Source of the DNA: Mycolicibacter icosiumassiliensis
Lineage (GTDB): Bacteria; Actinomycetota; Actinomycetes; Mycobacteriales; Mycobacteriaceae
Assembly (NCBI RefSeq): GCF_900078685.2
Contig: NZ_LT546166.1
Location: 3,656,570 to 3,720,569, forward strand
DNA length: 64,000 nt
Reading direction: 5' to 3'
Shown one piece after another: positions 42,608 through 50,442 of this stretch. A program made the translations under genes and the position numbers. Position 1 is the first letter of the stretch. Each line of letters starts with the position of its first letter. The notes under the pieces are model-generated. The model was given only the letters and a program-made list of their open reading frames with translations, was not told the DNA's origin and made no database searches.

Positions 42608-44515
42608 CTAGGGCAGCTTGACCCAGTTTCCGGCCTCGCCCACGATGCCCACCGGCACTGCCCCGGTCAGGCTGACGTTGGTCACACTCGGGCCAACGGC
42701 CACGATCGTGGTGTCCTGCAGGATCGGCAGCACCGTCGCCATATTCCACAGCCGGGGTTCGACAGCGGCGATCACCTCGCCGATGGATTTGCTGCCCTCA
42801 AGGGCCGTGTCGATTTCGGCCTGGATGGCATGGTCGCAGACGCCGGTGATGTTCGACGGAGCCTGTACCAACGCCCCCGGCGCCGAGAAGCGCGGCGGCA
42901 CCTTCGAGGTCGGCGTGGGCGTGGCCGGCGCGGGCGCCGGGGACGGCAGGGCCGGAGTCGTCGAAGGCGCCGGGCTGACCGAGGTGGGCACAGTTGTAGG
43001 AGTCAGTGCACCGCAGCCGTAACGCGATGCCAGCAGCGTCGCCAGATCGCCGCCGGCCTGCTGCCAGCCGACGATCGCATCGACCTGATGGGTGACGAGC
43101 GCTTCCCGGTAGAGCTTCACCGGGTCCAGCGCGAGCACCGTGGCGGCAACACCGACGTTGCGCAATTGGTCTGCAGCGGTGTTGGCCACGGCCAGCGAGG
43201 TCGGATCGTTGGCCGCCACCCCGATGACCAGCGACAACTGTTCTCCGCCCTTACTGATCCGCCCCCGGGTGATCTCCGGGGGGTGCGGCGCACCAGTGGT
43301 GGAGCCCGCCGGCGGCACCAGCGCGGACGGGGGCGCATCCTTTTCGACCCGGTAGCCAGCCGCCTGCAGCAGCGCCAGCGCGGCCGATTCGGACATCGCC
43401 GGCGGCGCGGTGGGCACATAGCCCGGATCACTGGGAGTACGGACCTGGGCCTGGTCCAAGGTGACGGTGTTGTCGCTGCCAGCACCCACCGTGGCCAACA
43501 GGCCGACATCGAGCAATCCCAGAATGGCCCGGCGCACCCGCACATCGGCCAGCTTGGGCTCCGCTGCCCGCAGCGCGAGCTGCATGATTCGGGGCGTGAC
43601 TACCCGGGTGGTCTGCACGCCCGGGATCACCGAGAGCTGAGCGAACGCCGCCGAGCCGCCGTGCACCTGAGCCACCTGGGTGTCACCGTTGCGCATGGAG
43701 TCGGCCAGGGCTGCCGCTGACCCGGCACGGCGGAACAAGACCAGGTCCGGCTTGGCGGGCGGGCCCCAGTAGCGGTCGTTGCGGGCGAGCAGAATCGCGT
43801 CGCGCTGCGGGTCGATGTTCTCCACCCGGAACTGGCCGCCGGTTACCGGCAGTGCCCGGGCCAGGCCGGCCGGGAAGCCGCCGGGCACGTCCTTGACGAT
43901 GTGCGCCGGAAGGATGTTGCTGAACAGCTCTCGCCAAGCCGGGTACGGCTTGGCGAAGGTGACCACCACCTGCTTGCCGCCTTCGACGGAGTGCACGCCG
44001 GTGATCAGGTCATAGCCCGCCGGATCGACGACACCGGGCTGGGTGACCATCTGCTGCCACAGGTACCAGAAGTCATCGGCGGCGATCGGCGCGTTATCGG
44101 TCCACGACGCCTCGGGGCGGATCCGGTAGGTCACCGTGAACGGCGCCTCGTCAGTCACCTTGGCCGACACCAACAGAGTCGGGTCCATCTCCCACCGCGA
44201 CCCGGTAGGCGTACTGGAGTCCGGGATGGGCCGAAACGCGCTGGGCAGCACCAGCGCGCTGATCGCCGCGGTGACCGCCGACAGATCCGAACGCAGATGG
44301 GGATTGAAGCCGGCCCCAATGGAATCGATGCCCATGATGATCTGGCTGATCCGCTGCGGCGGGGGCGCGGAGCTCTTCGGTGTCTCGGTACTCTGCGGCG
44401 CCGGCGGCGGGTTGACCGTGCACGCCGAGGCCGCCTGCGTCAGCACCAGCATCGTCACCGAAACCAGTGCGCCCGCCGTGACGCGGGCGCGGTGGGCTGG
44501 TCTCGGCACGGCCAC
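42608..44515 (-). CDS. lpqW: Lipoprotein LpqW, regulator of PIM/LAM synthesis
   Basis: 635 residues from the GTG at 44515, Rv1166-like, with the substrate-binding protein fold of peptide/nickel transporters (DFWYLWQQMVTQPGVVDPAG, LPAHIVKDVPGGF). LpqW guides the branch between PIMs and lipomannan/LAM, working with PimE. A signal peptide ends QAASAC; the lipobox is weak (Ala-Ser-Ala-Cys instead of the usual Leu-Ala-Gly-Cys). A Pro/Thr-rich linker lies near 540-580. It follows typA-side genes as in M. tuberculosis. Confidence 0.94.
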   Translation of the reverse strand: MAVPRPAHRARVTAGALVSVTMLVLTQAASACTVNPPPAPQSTETPKSSAPPPQRISQIIMGIDSIGAGFNPHLRSDLSAVTAAISALVLPSAFRPIPDSSTPTGSRWEMDPTLLVSAKVTDEAPFTVTYRIRPEASWTDNAPIAADDFWYLWQQMVTQPGVVDPAGYDLITGVHSVEGGKQVVVTFAKPYPAWRELFSNILPAHIVKDVPGGFPAGLARALPVTGGQFRVENIDPQRDAILLARNDRYWGPPAKPDLVLFRRAGSAAALADSMRNGDTQVAQVHGGSAAFAQLSVIPGVQTTRVVTPRIMQLALRAAEPKLADVRVRRAILGLLDVGLLATVGAGSDNTVTLDQAQVRTPSDPGYVPTAPPAMSESAALALLQAAGYRVEKDAPPSALVPPAGSTTGAPHPPEITRGRISKGGEQLSLVIGVAANDPTSLAVANTAADQLRNVGVAATVLALDPVKLYREALVTHQVDAIVGWQQAGGDLATLLASRYGCGALTPTTVPTSVSPAPSTTPALPSPAPAPATPTPTSKVPPRFSAPGALVQAPSNITGVCDHAIQAEIDTALEGSKSIGEVIAAVEPRLWNMATVLPILQDTTIVAVGPSVTNVSLTGAVPVGIVGEAGNWVKLP

Positions 44516-44580
44516 CAGGGTATCCGGGCGACGATTTCGGCGCGAAGACCGTCGAGCAGCGCGCAAAACCGCGCCCAACC

Positions 44581-46467
44581 CTAGAGGTTCTTGGCCCGGG
44601 AGCGGCTGCGCGCCCGCAGCGTCGAGTCCAATTCGACTTTGCGGACCCGGACCACCTCGGGGGTGACCTCCACGCATTCGTCTGCCGCGCAGAATTCCAT
44701 CGCCTGCTCCAGATCGAGCTCGATCGGACGGGCTAGCGTCTCCATCACATCGGCCGTCGACGACCGCATGTTGGTCAGCTTCTTCTCCTTGGTGACGTTG
44801 ATGTCGAGGTCCTCGGCCCGCGGATTGATTCCCACCACCATGCCCTGGTAGGTGTCCTGGCCCGGCTCGACGAAGAACTGTCCACGGTCGGCCAACTGGA
44901 TCAGTGCGAACGGAGTGATGGACCCGGCCCGGTCGGATACCAGCGACCCGGTGTGCCGGGCGCGGATCTCACCGGCCCACGGCTGGTAGCCCTCGAACAC
45001 CGCGTTGGCGATGCCGGTGCCGCGGGTCTCGGTGAGAAAGTCCGTGCGCCAACCGATCAGGCCGCGGCTGGGGATGATGAACTCCATCCGCACCCACCCG
45101 GTGGTGTGGTTGGCCATCTCGGTCATCCGGCCCTTGCGTGCCGCCGCCAGCTGGGTGATGGCGCCGACGTACTCCTCGGGGCAGTCGACGGTCAGGTGCT
45201 CGAAGGGCTCGTGCACCTTGCCGTCGACCTTGCGCGTCACCACCTGCGGCTTGCCGACGGTCAGCTCGAAACCCTCCCGGCGCATCTGCTCGACCAGGAT
45301 GGCCAGTGCCAGCTCGCCACGGCCCTGCACCTCCCAGGCGTCGGGACGGCCGATGTCGACCACCCGGATCGACACGTTGCCGATCAGCTCGGTGTCCAGA
45401 CGTGACTTGACCATCCGCGCGGTCAATTTGTGGCCGGAGACCTTGCCCGCCAGCGGCGAGGAGTTGGTGCCGATCGTCACCGAGATCGCCGGTTCGTCGA
45501 CGGTGATGCGCGGCAGCGCGACCGGAGCGGCCAGATCGGCCAGGGTGTCACCGATCATGATGTCGCTGATCCCGGCGACCGCCACGATATCCCCGGCCGC
45601 CGCTTCCTCCGTCGGGGTGCGTTCGACCCCCTCAGTGACCAGCAGTTCGGTGATTTTCACGGTGGTGGTCACCGGTTCGCCGGCGACCTCACGCATCCAG
45701 GCGACCTGCTGGCCCTTGCGGATGCGGCCGTTGTAGATCCGGATCAGGGCGAGTCGGCCCAGGAATGGCGAGGCGTCGAGGTTGGTGACCAGCGCCTGCA
45801 GCGGTGCCTCCGGGTCGCCCGAGGGCGGCGGGACGTGCTCGAGCAGCACATCGAACAGCGGGTCGAGATTGTGGCCGTCCGGAACCTGGCCGTCGGCGGG
45901 CGCGGTGGTGCTGGCCACCCCGGCCCGGCCGGATGCGTACAGCGTCGGCAATCCGAGAGCGTGTTCGGCCGCGGCCTGCGCGTCGTCGTCGAGATCGCTG
46001 GCCACGTCGAGCAGCAGGTCGTGGCTGGCGTCGACCACCTCGGCAATGCGGGCGTCGGGCCGGTCGGTCTTGTTGACCACCAGGATCACCGGCAGGTGCG
46101 CGGCCAGCGCCTTGCGCAGCACGAACCGGGTCTGCGGCAGCGGCCCCTCCGACGCGTCGACCAGCAGGACCACGCCGTCGACCATGGACAGCCCGCGCTC
46201 CACCTCGCCACCGAAGTCGGCGTGGCCCGGGGTGTCGATCACGTTGATGACGGTGACGGTTCCGTCGGGGTTGTGGCGATGCACGGCCGTGTTCTTGGCC
46301 AGGATCGTGATGCCCTTTTCCCGCTCCAGGTCACCGGAGTCCATGATGCGCTCTTTGTCGTCATCACCGCGGTGCGAGAGGGCGCCGGACTGGCGGAGCA
46401 TGGCGTCGACCAGAGTCGTCTTGCCGTGGTCTACGTGCGCGACGATGGCGACGTTACGAAAGTTCAC
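44581..46467 (-). CDS. typA: Ribosome-associated GTPase TypA/BipA
   Basis: 628 residues from the GTG at 46467. The translational GTPase has the P-loop HVDHGKTT (about 10-17), the switch region DTPGHADFGGEVERG, and NKTD, followed by EF-G-like domains and the BipA C-terminal domain (HNxGSL-like RHTGSLVSD). It assists 50S assembly and stress adaptation. It ends RARSRSRAKNL. It is transcribed toward lpqW on the same strand. Confidence 0.95.
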   Translation of the reverse strand: MNFRNVAIVAHVDHGKTTLVDAMLRQSGALSHRGDDDKERIMDSGDLEREKGITILAKNTAVHRHNPDGTVTVINVIDTPGHADFGGEVERGLSMVDGVVLLVDASEGPLPQTRFVLRKALAAHLPVILVVNKTDRPDARIAEVVDASHDLLLDVASDLDDDAQAAAEHALGLPTLYASGRAGVASTTAPADGQVPDGHNLDPLFDVLLEHVPPPSGDPEAPLQALVTNLDASPFLGRLALIRIYNGRIRKGQQVAWMREVAGEPVTTTVKITELLVTEGVERTPTEEAAAGDIVAVAGISDIMIGDTLADLAAPVALPRITVDEPAISVTIGTNSSPLAGKVSGHKLTARMVKSRLDTELIGNVSIRVVDIGRPDAWEVQGRGELALAILVEQMRREGFELTVGKPQVVTRKVDGKVHEPFEHLTVDCPEEYVGAITQLAAARKGRMTEMANHTTGWVRMEFIIPSRGLIGWRTDFLTETRGTGIANAVFEGYQPWAGEIRARHTGSLVSDRAGSITPFALIQLADRGQFFVEPGQDTYQGMVVGINPRAEDLDINVTKEKKLTNMRSSTADVMETLARPIELDLEQAMEFCAADECVEVTPEVVRVRKVELDSTLRARSRSRAKNL

Positions 46468-46518
46468 CGGGCGATTCTGCCAGCGCACCCTGTCAATCGC
46501 GAAAACGTGAAAGCCACG

Positions 46519-46908
46519 TCACAGCCCAAGGGGGGACTCCGCGGAGAACCTCTCGAGCTCCTTGAGGTGCAGTTCGGTCAACGATTGCAGGCACTGCGCA
46601 GCCGTTTCGGTGAGCTGCAGCCGGATCACCCGCTGGTCGCCACTGTCGCGGACCCGGGTGACCAAGCCGGCCGCTTCGGCCCGCTGGATCAGTTCTCCAG
46701 CACTGTGGTGGCGCAACAGCAGGTAGTCGGCGACGTCGCCGACGGTCGGCCCCCGCGAGTCGCTGTGGCCGCGCACCGCCAGCAGCAACTGGTGCTGCGC
46801 GGGGGTGAGTCCGGCCGCTTGCGCCTGGTCGGCGCTCCACCGCTCAAAGCGCCGCAGCCGCGTGCGGAACGCAAGCAGCCGAGCATAGACGTCGTCAGGC
46901 AGTGGCAC
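46519..46908 (-). CDS. MarR family transcriptional regulator
   Basis: 129 residues. The winged-helix domain includes LTPAQHQLLLAVRG, VGDVADYLLLRHHSAGELIQRAEAAGLV and the wing SGDQRVIRLQLT. The target is unknown; the broken ridA gene lies just upstream on the same strand, and typA start is downstream by 52 nt. Confidence 0.88.
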   Translation of the reverse strand: MPLPDDVYARLLAFRTRLRRFERWSADQAQAAGLTPAQHQLLLAVRGHSDSRGPTVGDVADYLLLRHHSAGELIQRAEAAGLVTRVRDSGDQRVIRLQLTETAAQCLQSLTELHLKELERFSAESPLGL

Positions 46909-46947
46909 GTCTGTAACTTTATGCCGACCACCGCGGGCGCGCGTAGC

Positions 46948-47098
46948 TCAGCTCAGCTGGGCGGTGATCCGGATTTCAACCACCGCTCCCGGGATAGCCA
47001 ACTCGGAGATCCCGACGGCTGTCCACGCCGGGTACGGCGGGCGCGTAGTGAAAGTTTTCGTAGATCGACGTCATCCACTCGGGAATCACGACCTTCAT
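46948..47098 (-). pseudogene. RidA/YjgF family gene with internal deletion
   Basis: An ATG at 47098 with a good ribosome site (TAGGAG) begins MKVVIPEWMTSIYENFHYAP, a RidA N-terminus. The C-terminal piece YPAWTAVGISELAIPGAVVE with IRITAQLS, ending in TGA at 46948, is also RidA-like but in another frame. The two parts are joined at about 47025-47040, leaving 151 bp against about 390 for the family, so roughly 240 bp and the catalytic Arg are lost and the product would be frameshifted. Confidence 0.78.
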
Positions 47099-47106
47099 GG
47101 GTGCTC

Positions 47107-47424
47107 CTAGGCGCCGTTGGGCACCAGCTGATCCGGGCAGTACAGCTGGGCGGCGATTCCCACGAACTGGGTGCCATGCTCAGTCGTCAATCCGGGGTTG
47201 CGGGCCTTGAGGCCGTCCAACACATCCGGGCTCGGCTTGCCCTCGGCGATCAGGCCGCACACCAATTTCGCGGTGATGATGGCCTGGTCAGCGTTGTTGT
47301 AGGTGATTCCGGCCGCCCGCAGCGACACCAGGAAAGCGGTATCGGTCTCCGAGGGATCGGCATGGGCCGGCGCCGCGAAGCAGACACAGCCGAGTGCGCC
47401 CAGCAGCGCCGCGCGGAGTCTCAC
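47107..47424 (-). CDS. Secreted DUF732 protein coupled to narI
   Basis: 105 residues from the GTG at 47424. The start overlaps the narI stop as GTGA and has a GGAGGGG ribosome site inside narI. A signal peptide ends PAHA, followed by the DUF732 helical domain with two cysteines (AKLVCGLIAEG, AQLYCPDQL). DUF732 proteins are small exported mycobacterial proteins of unknown function. Confidence 0.87.
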   Translation of the reverse strand: MRLRAALLGALGCVCFAAPAHADPSETDTAFLVSLRAAGITYNNADQAIITAKLVCGLIAEGKPSPDVLDGLKARNPGLTTEHGTQFVGIAAQLYCPDQLVPNGA

Positions 47425-48170
47425 CAGCCCCTCCGTTGCGGTCGTGAACCCATCGGCTGATTCCTCCTTGCGACGTCGCGGCTGCGATAGACGATGTACG
47501 GCCGAAACAGATAACCGATCGGCGCGCTGAACGCGTGCACCAGACGAGTGAACGGCCAGAGCGCGAACAAAGTCAATGCAATCATGACGTGGACCTGGAA
47601 ATACAGCGGCGCCTGAAGCATCAAATCGCCGCGAGGATCGAGCGTCCAGATCGAGCGGAACCAGACCGACACGGTCTCGCGGTAGTCGTGTGCCTCCCCG
47701 TACGCGGTGGTGCCCATCAAGGTGCAGCTCATCCCGACCACCAGCGCACACACCAGCACCGCATACATCAGCTTGTCGTTGACGCTGGTGGCCTTGAACA
47801 CCGAGCGCTCGGTGCGGCGCCGATAGATCAGCAGCCCGACACCGATCAAGGTGGCGATGCCCGCGGGCAGGCCCAGGATCAGCGCCTGCAGGTGGTAGAC
47901 CCGATCGCTCATTCCCAGCGCTCGGGTCCAGGACTCCGGGACGAAGAGTCCCATGATGTGCCCCGCGATCACCACGAAGCTGCCGAAATGGAACATCGGG
48001 CTGCCGATCCGCAACAGCTTGGACTCATACAGCTGCGACGAGCGGGTGGTCCAGCCGAACTTGTCGTACTTGTACCGCCACCAGGTCGCGACGCCCGCGA
48101 TCGCCAGCACGAAGTACGGCACGATGTCCCACCACAGCTCCGCAGGGCTGATGAGAGTGACTTGCGTCAT
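47421..48170 (-). CDS. narI: Respiratory nitrate reductase gamma subunit
   Basis: 249 residues from the ATG at 48170. Five membrane helices are visible (VPYFVLAIAGVATWW, FVVIAGHIMGLFV, HLQALILGLPAGI, MYAVLVCALVVGM, MIALTLFALWPFTRLVHAFS). The haem b histidine pairs lie in these helices (GSFVVIAGHIMG and VHVMIALTLF regions, plus HLQALIL). NarI passes electrons from menaquinol to NarH. It overlaps narJ by ATGA. Confidence 0.95.
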   Translation of the reverse strand: MTQVTLISPAELWWDIVPYFVLAIAGVATWWRYKYDKFGWTTRSSQLYESKLLRIGSPMFHFGSFVVIAGHIMGLFVPESWTRALGMSDRVYHLQALILGLPAGIATLIGVGLLIYRRRTERSVFKATSVNDKLMYAVLVCALVVGMSCTLMGTTAYGEAHDYRETVSVWFRSIWTLDPRGDLMLQAPLYFQVHVMIALTLFALWPFTRLVHAFSAPIGYLFRPYIVYRSRDVARRNQPMGSRPQRRGW

Positions 48171-48835
48171 CGGGTCGGCACCTTCGGCATCCCGAGCGAA
48201 ACGGCTGCCGTGAACGGCTGCAGTCCAACAGCTTCCGCTGGTGGCCCGGACGCCATCAGCTCTCTCACGTTGCGCACCTCCTGATCCGTTGCCGCCGGGA
48301 GCGTCTCGCACACCGCCGCTACAGCGAAGGCATACGGCGAACCCGCTTCGCTCAATGCACGGTGCAGCACGTCGATCGGCGTGCGGTGCGCCAGCAGCAG
48401 CCGACGACCGGCCTGCGGATCTACTGACGCGGCAAACTCCAGAACCACCGGCAGGTGGTCAGGCGCCTCGGCCAACGGCGGTTCGGCGCCGGCCTCGCGG
48501 TAGGCGGTGGCGAAGGCCAGCATCTGCATCCCTCGGTTACGGGTGTCACCACCGGTCCAGTAGGTCAGAAACATCGTCGAGCGTCGCCGCATATCGAAGG
48601 TTTCGACATAGTCCACGGCGGCCGCCATCGGGTCAGCTGCGCGCAGCGCGGTGACCGTGCGCCGCAACAGATTAGCCGCCGGCGCGTCGGCGTGGGCGAG
48701 CAGCGCCTCGGCGGTGTCGAGCCGCTGAGGCAGTTGCTCGTCGGGGTAGCACAGCAGCAGCGATGCCGCCTGCCAGACCGCCCGGTCCGCGGGTCCGCCG
48801 GCCTGACGACGCAACGAATGAATGAATCGCTTCAC
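48167..48835 (-). CDS. narJ: Nitrate reductase assembly chaperone
   Basis: 222 residues, TorD/NarJ family. NarJ binds NarG during molybdenum cofactor insertion and is not part of the final enzyme. AVWQAASLLLCYPDEQLPQRL, YVETFDMRRRSTMFLTYWTGGDTRNRG and LPVVLEFAA are the family motifs. It overlaps narI and narH by 4 nt each. Confidence 0.95.
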   Translation of the reverse strand: MKRFIHSLRRQAGGPADRAVWQAASLLLCYPDEQLPQRLDTAEALLAHADAPAANLLRRTVTALRAADPMAAAVDYVETFDMRRRSTMFLTYWTGGDTRNRGMQMLAFATAYREAGAEPPLAEAPDHLPVVLEFAASVDPQAGRRLLLAHRTPIDVLHRALSEAGSPYAFAVAAVCETLPAATDQEVRNVRELMASGPPAEAVGLQPFTAAVSLGMPKVPTR

Positions 48836-50439
48836 TGATGCTCCGGGAACATCTCCGGCACGGCCCGCTCGCCGCCACCCCAGTTGAGCAAGTTGGTCCG
48901 GCCCCGCGGCCGCTGCGCGTGACCGTTCTCGACCAGATGGAATGACGACTTCGCGACGTCATCGGCGCCGACGAAAGGATCCTCCTCATACGCCTCGGGT
49001 CCGCCGGTGATCGAGCAGCCCAGGTGTTCGAGGTCGTGTGCCTGCTGACTGTAGGCGGTCGGGATCACGTAGCGCTCTTCGTATTTCGCGATCGCAAGCA
49101 GCCGGTACATGTTGTACATCTGTTCCTCGGTCATGCCGACCGAGGCGGGTATGTGCGGTTGGGTCTCGCGGCCCAGGCTGATGTCACGCATGTAGGAGCG
49201 CATCGCCGCCAGCCGGCGCAGCACATCCTCGACCACGCCGGTGTCACCAGCGGTGAACAGCTCGGCGAGGTAGCTCATCGGAATTCGCAGCGCGGCAAGG
49301 GCCCCGAACAGGTTGCCCAGGTCTTCACCGTCGTGCCCGTCGCGGCTGACAGCGTCGACCACCGGCGACAACGGTGGGATGTACCAGACCATCGGCATGG
49401 TCCGGTATTCGGGATGCAGCGGCAACGCCACTTTGTAGGTGTTGATCAACGCGTAGATCGGCGAACGCTGCGCGGCCTCGATCCAGGCATCGGAGATCCC
49501 CTCGGCACGTGCGCCCGCGATCACCTGCGGGTCAGTCGGGTCCAGGAACACACCGCACTGCGCCTCGTACAAGTCGGTGTCGTTGTCGACCGAAGCCGCT
49601 TCGAGCACCTTGTCGACGTCGTAGAGCACCAGGCCGATGTAACGCAGCCGGCCGACGCAGGTCTCCGAGCACACCGTCGGCAGGCCGACTTCGATACGCG
49701 GATAACAGAAATGGCACTTCTCGGCCTTGCCGGTCTTGTGGTTGAAGTACACCTTCTTGTACGGACATCCCGACACGCACAGCCGCCAGCCACGACAGCG
49801 GTCCTGGTCGACCAGCACGATGCCGTCTTCTTCGCGCTTGTAGATAGCCCCGGTCGGACACGACGCCACGCACGACGGATTCAGGCAATGCTCACAGATC
49901 CGCGGCAGGTAGAACATGAAGGTCTCTTCGAGCTCGCTTTTGACCTGGTCACTGACCTTCGCCAGGATCGGGTCGTTGACCAGAGTCTCCGGCGCCCCAG
50001 CGAGATTGTCATCCCAGTTGGGCCCCCACTCGATCTTCATCGGCTCGCCGGTGATCGAACTCTTCGGCGCCGCAACCGGAATGGTGTCCCCCAGCGGCGC
50101 AGCGGTGAGGTTCTCGTAGTCGTAGGTCCAGGGCTCGTAGTAGTCCTTCAAGCCAGGCAGGTTGGGGTTGGCGAAGATGTTCAGCAGCTTGTGCAGCCGG
50201 CCGCCGGCCAGCAGCCGCAACCGGCCCTTTTTGTCCAGCGTCCAGCCGCCCTTCCACCGACTCTGGTCTTCGTAGGTCCGCGGATATCCACCGCCGGGCC
50301 GGGTTTCGACATTGTTGAACCAGACGTACTCGGTTCCCTCGCGGTTGGTCCAGGTCTGCTTGCAGGTCACCGAGCAGGTGTGGCATCCGATGCATTTGTC
50401 CAGGTTCATCACCATGGCCATCTGCGCCATTACTTTCAT
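48832..50439 (-). CDS. narH: Respiratory nitrate reductase beta subunit
   Basis: 535 residues, iron-sulfur protein that wires NarI haems to NarG. Cysteine groups are visible: CIGCHTCSVTCKQTW (18-32), CEHCLNPSCVASCPTG, CRGWRLCVSGCPYKKVYFNH and CHFCYPRIEVGLPTVCSETC. The third group has Trp in place of one cysteine, as in NarH with its 3Fe-4S cluster. A gap of 3 nt separates it from narG. ATG 50424 is an alternative start. Confidence 0.96.
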   Translation of the reverse strand: MKVMAQMAMVMNLDKCIGCHTCSVTCKQTWTNREGTEYVWFNNVETRPGGGYPRTYEDQSRWKGGWTLDKKGRLRLLAGGRLHKLLNIFANPNLPGLKDYYEPWTYDYENLTAAPLGDTIPVAAPKSSITGEPMKIEWGPNWDDNLAGAPETLVNDPILAKVSDQVKSELEETFMFYLPRICEHCLNPSCVASCPTGAIYKREEDGIVLVDQDRCRGWRLCVSGCPYKKVYFNHKTGKAEKCHFCYPRIEVGLPTVCSETCVGRLRYIGLVLYDVDKVLEAASVDNDTDLYEAQCGVFLDPTDPQVIAGARAEGISDAWIEAAQRSPIYALINTYKVALPLHPEYRTMPMVWYIPPLSPVVDAVSRDGHDGEDLGNLFGALAALRIPMSYLAELFTAGDTGVVEDVLRRLAAMRSYMRDISLGRETQPHIPASVGMTEEQMYNMYRLLAIAKYEERYVIPTAYSQQAHDLEHLGCSITGGPEAYEEDPFVGADDVAKSSFHLVENGHAQRPRGRTNLLNWGGGERAVPEMFPEHQ

Positions 50440-50442
50440 CGC

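Noticed and set aside
44532..44580. Hairpin terminator in the typA-lpqW gap
   Set aside because: One arm matches the fadH-fbiC hairpin, but the other is too degraded to form a convincing stem, and the two genes are transcribed in the same direction.
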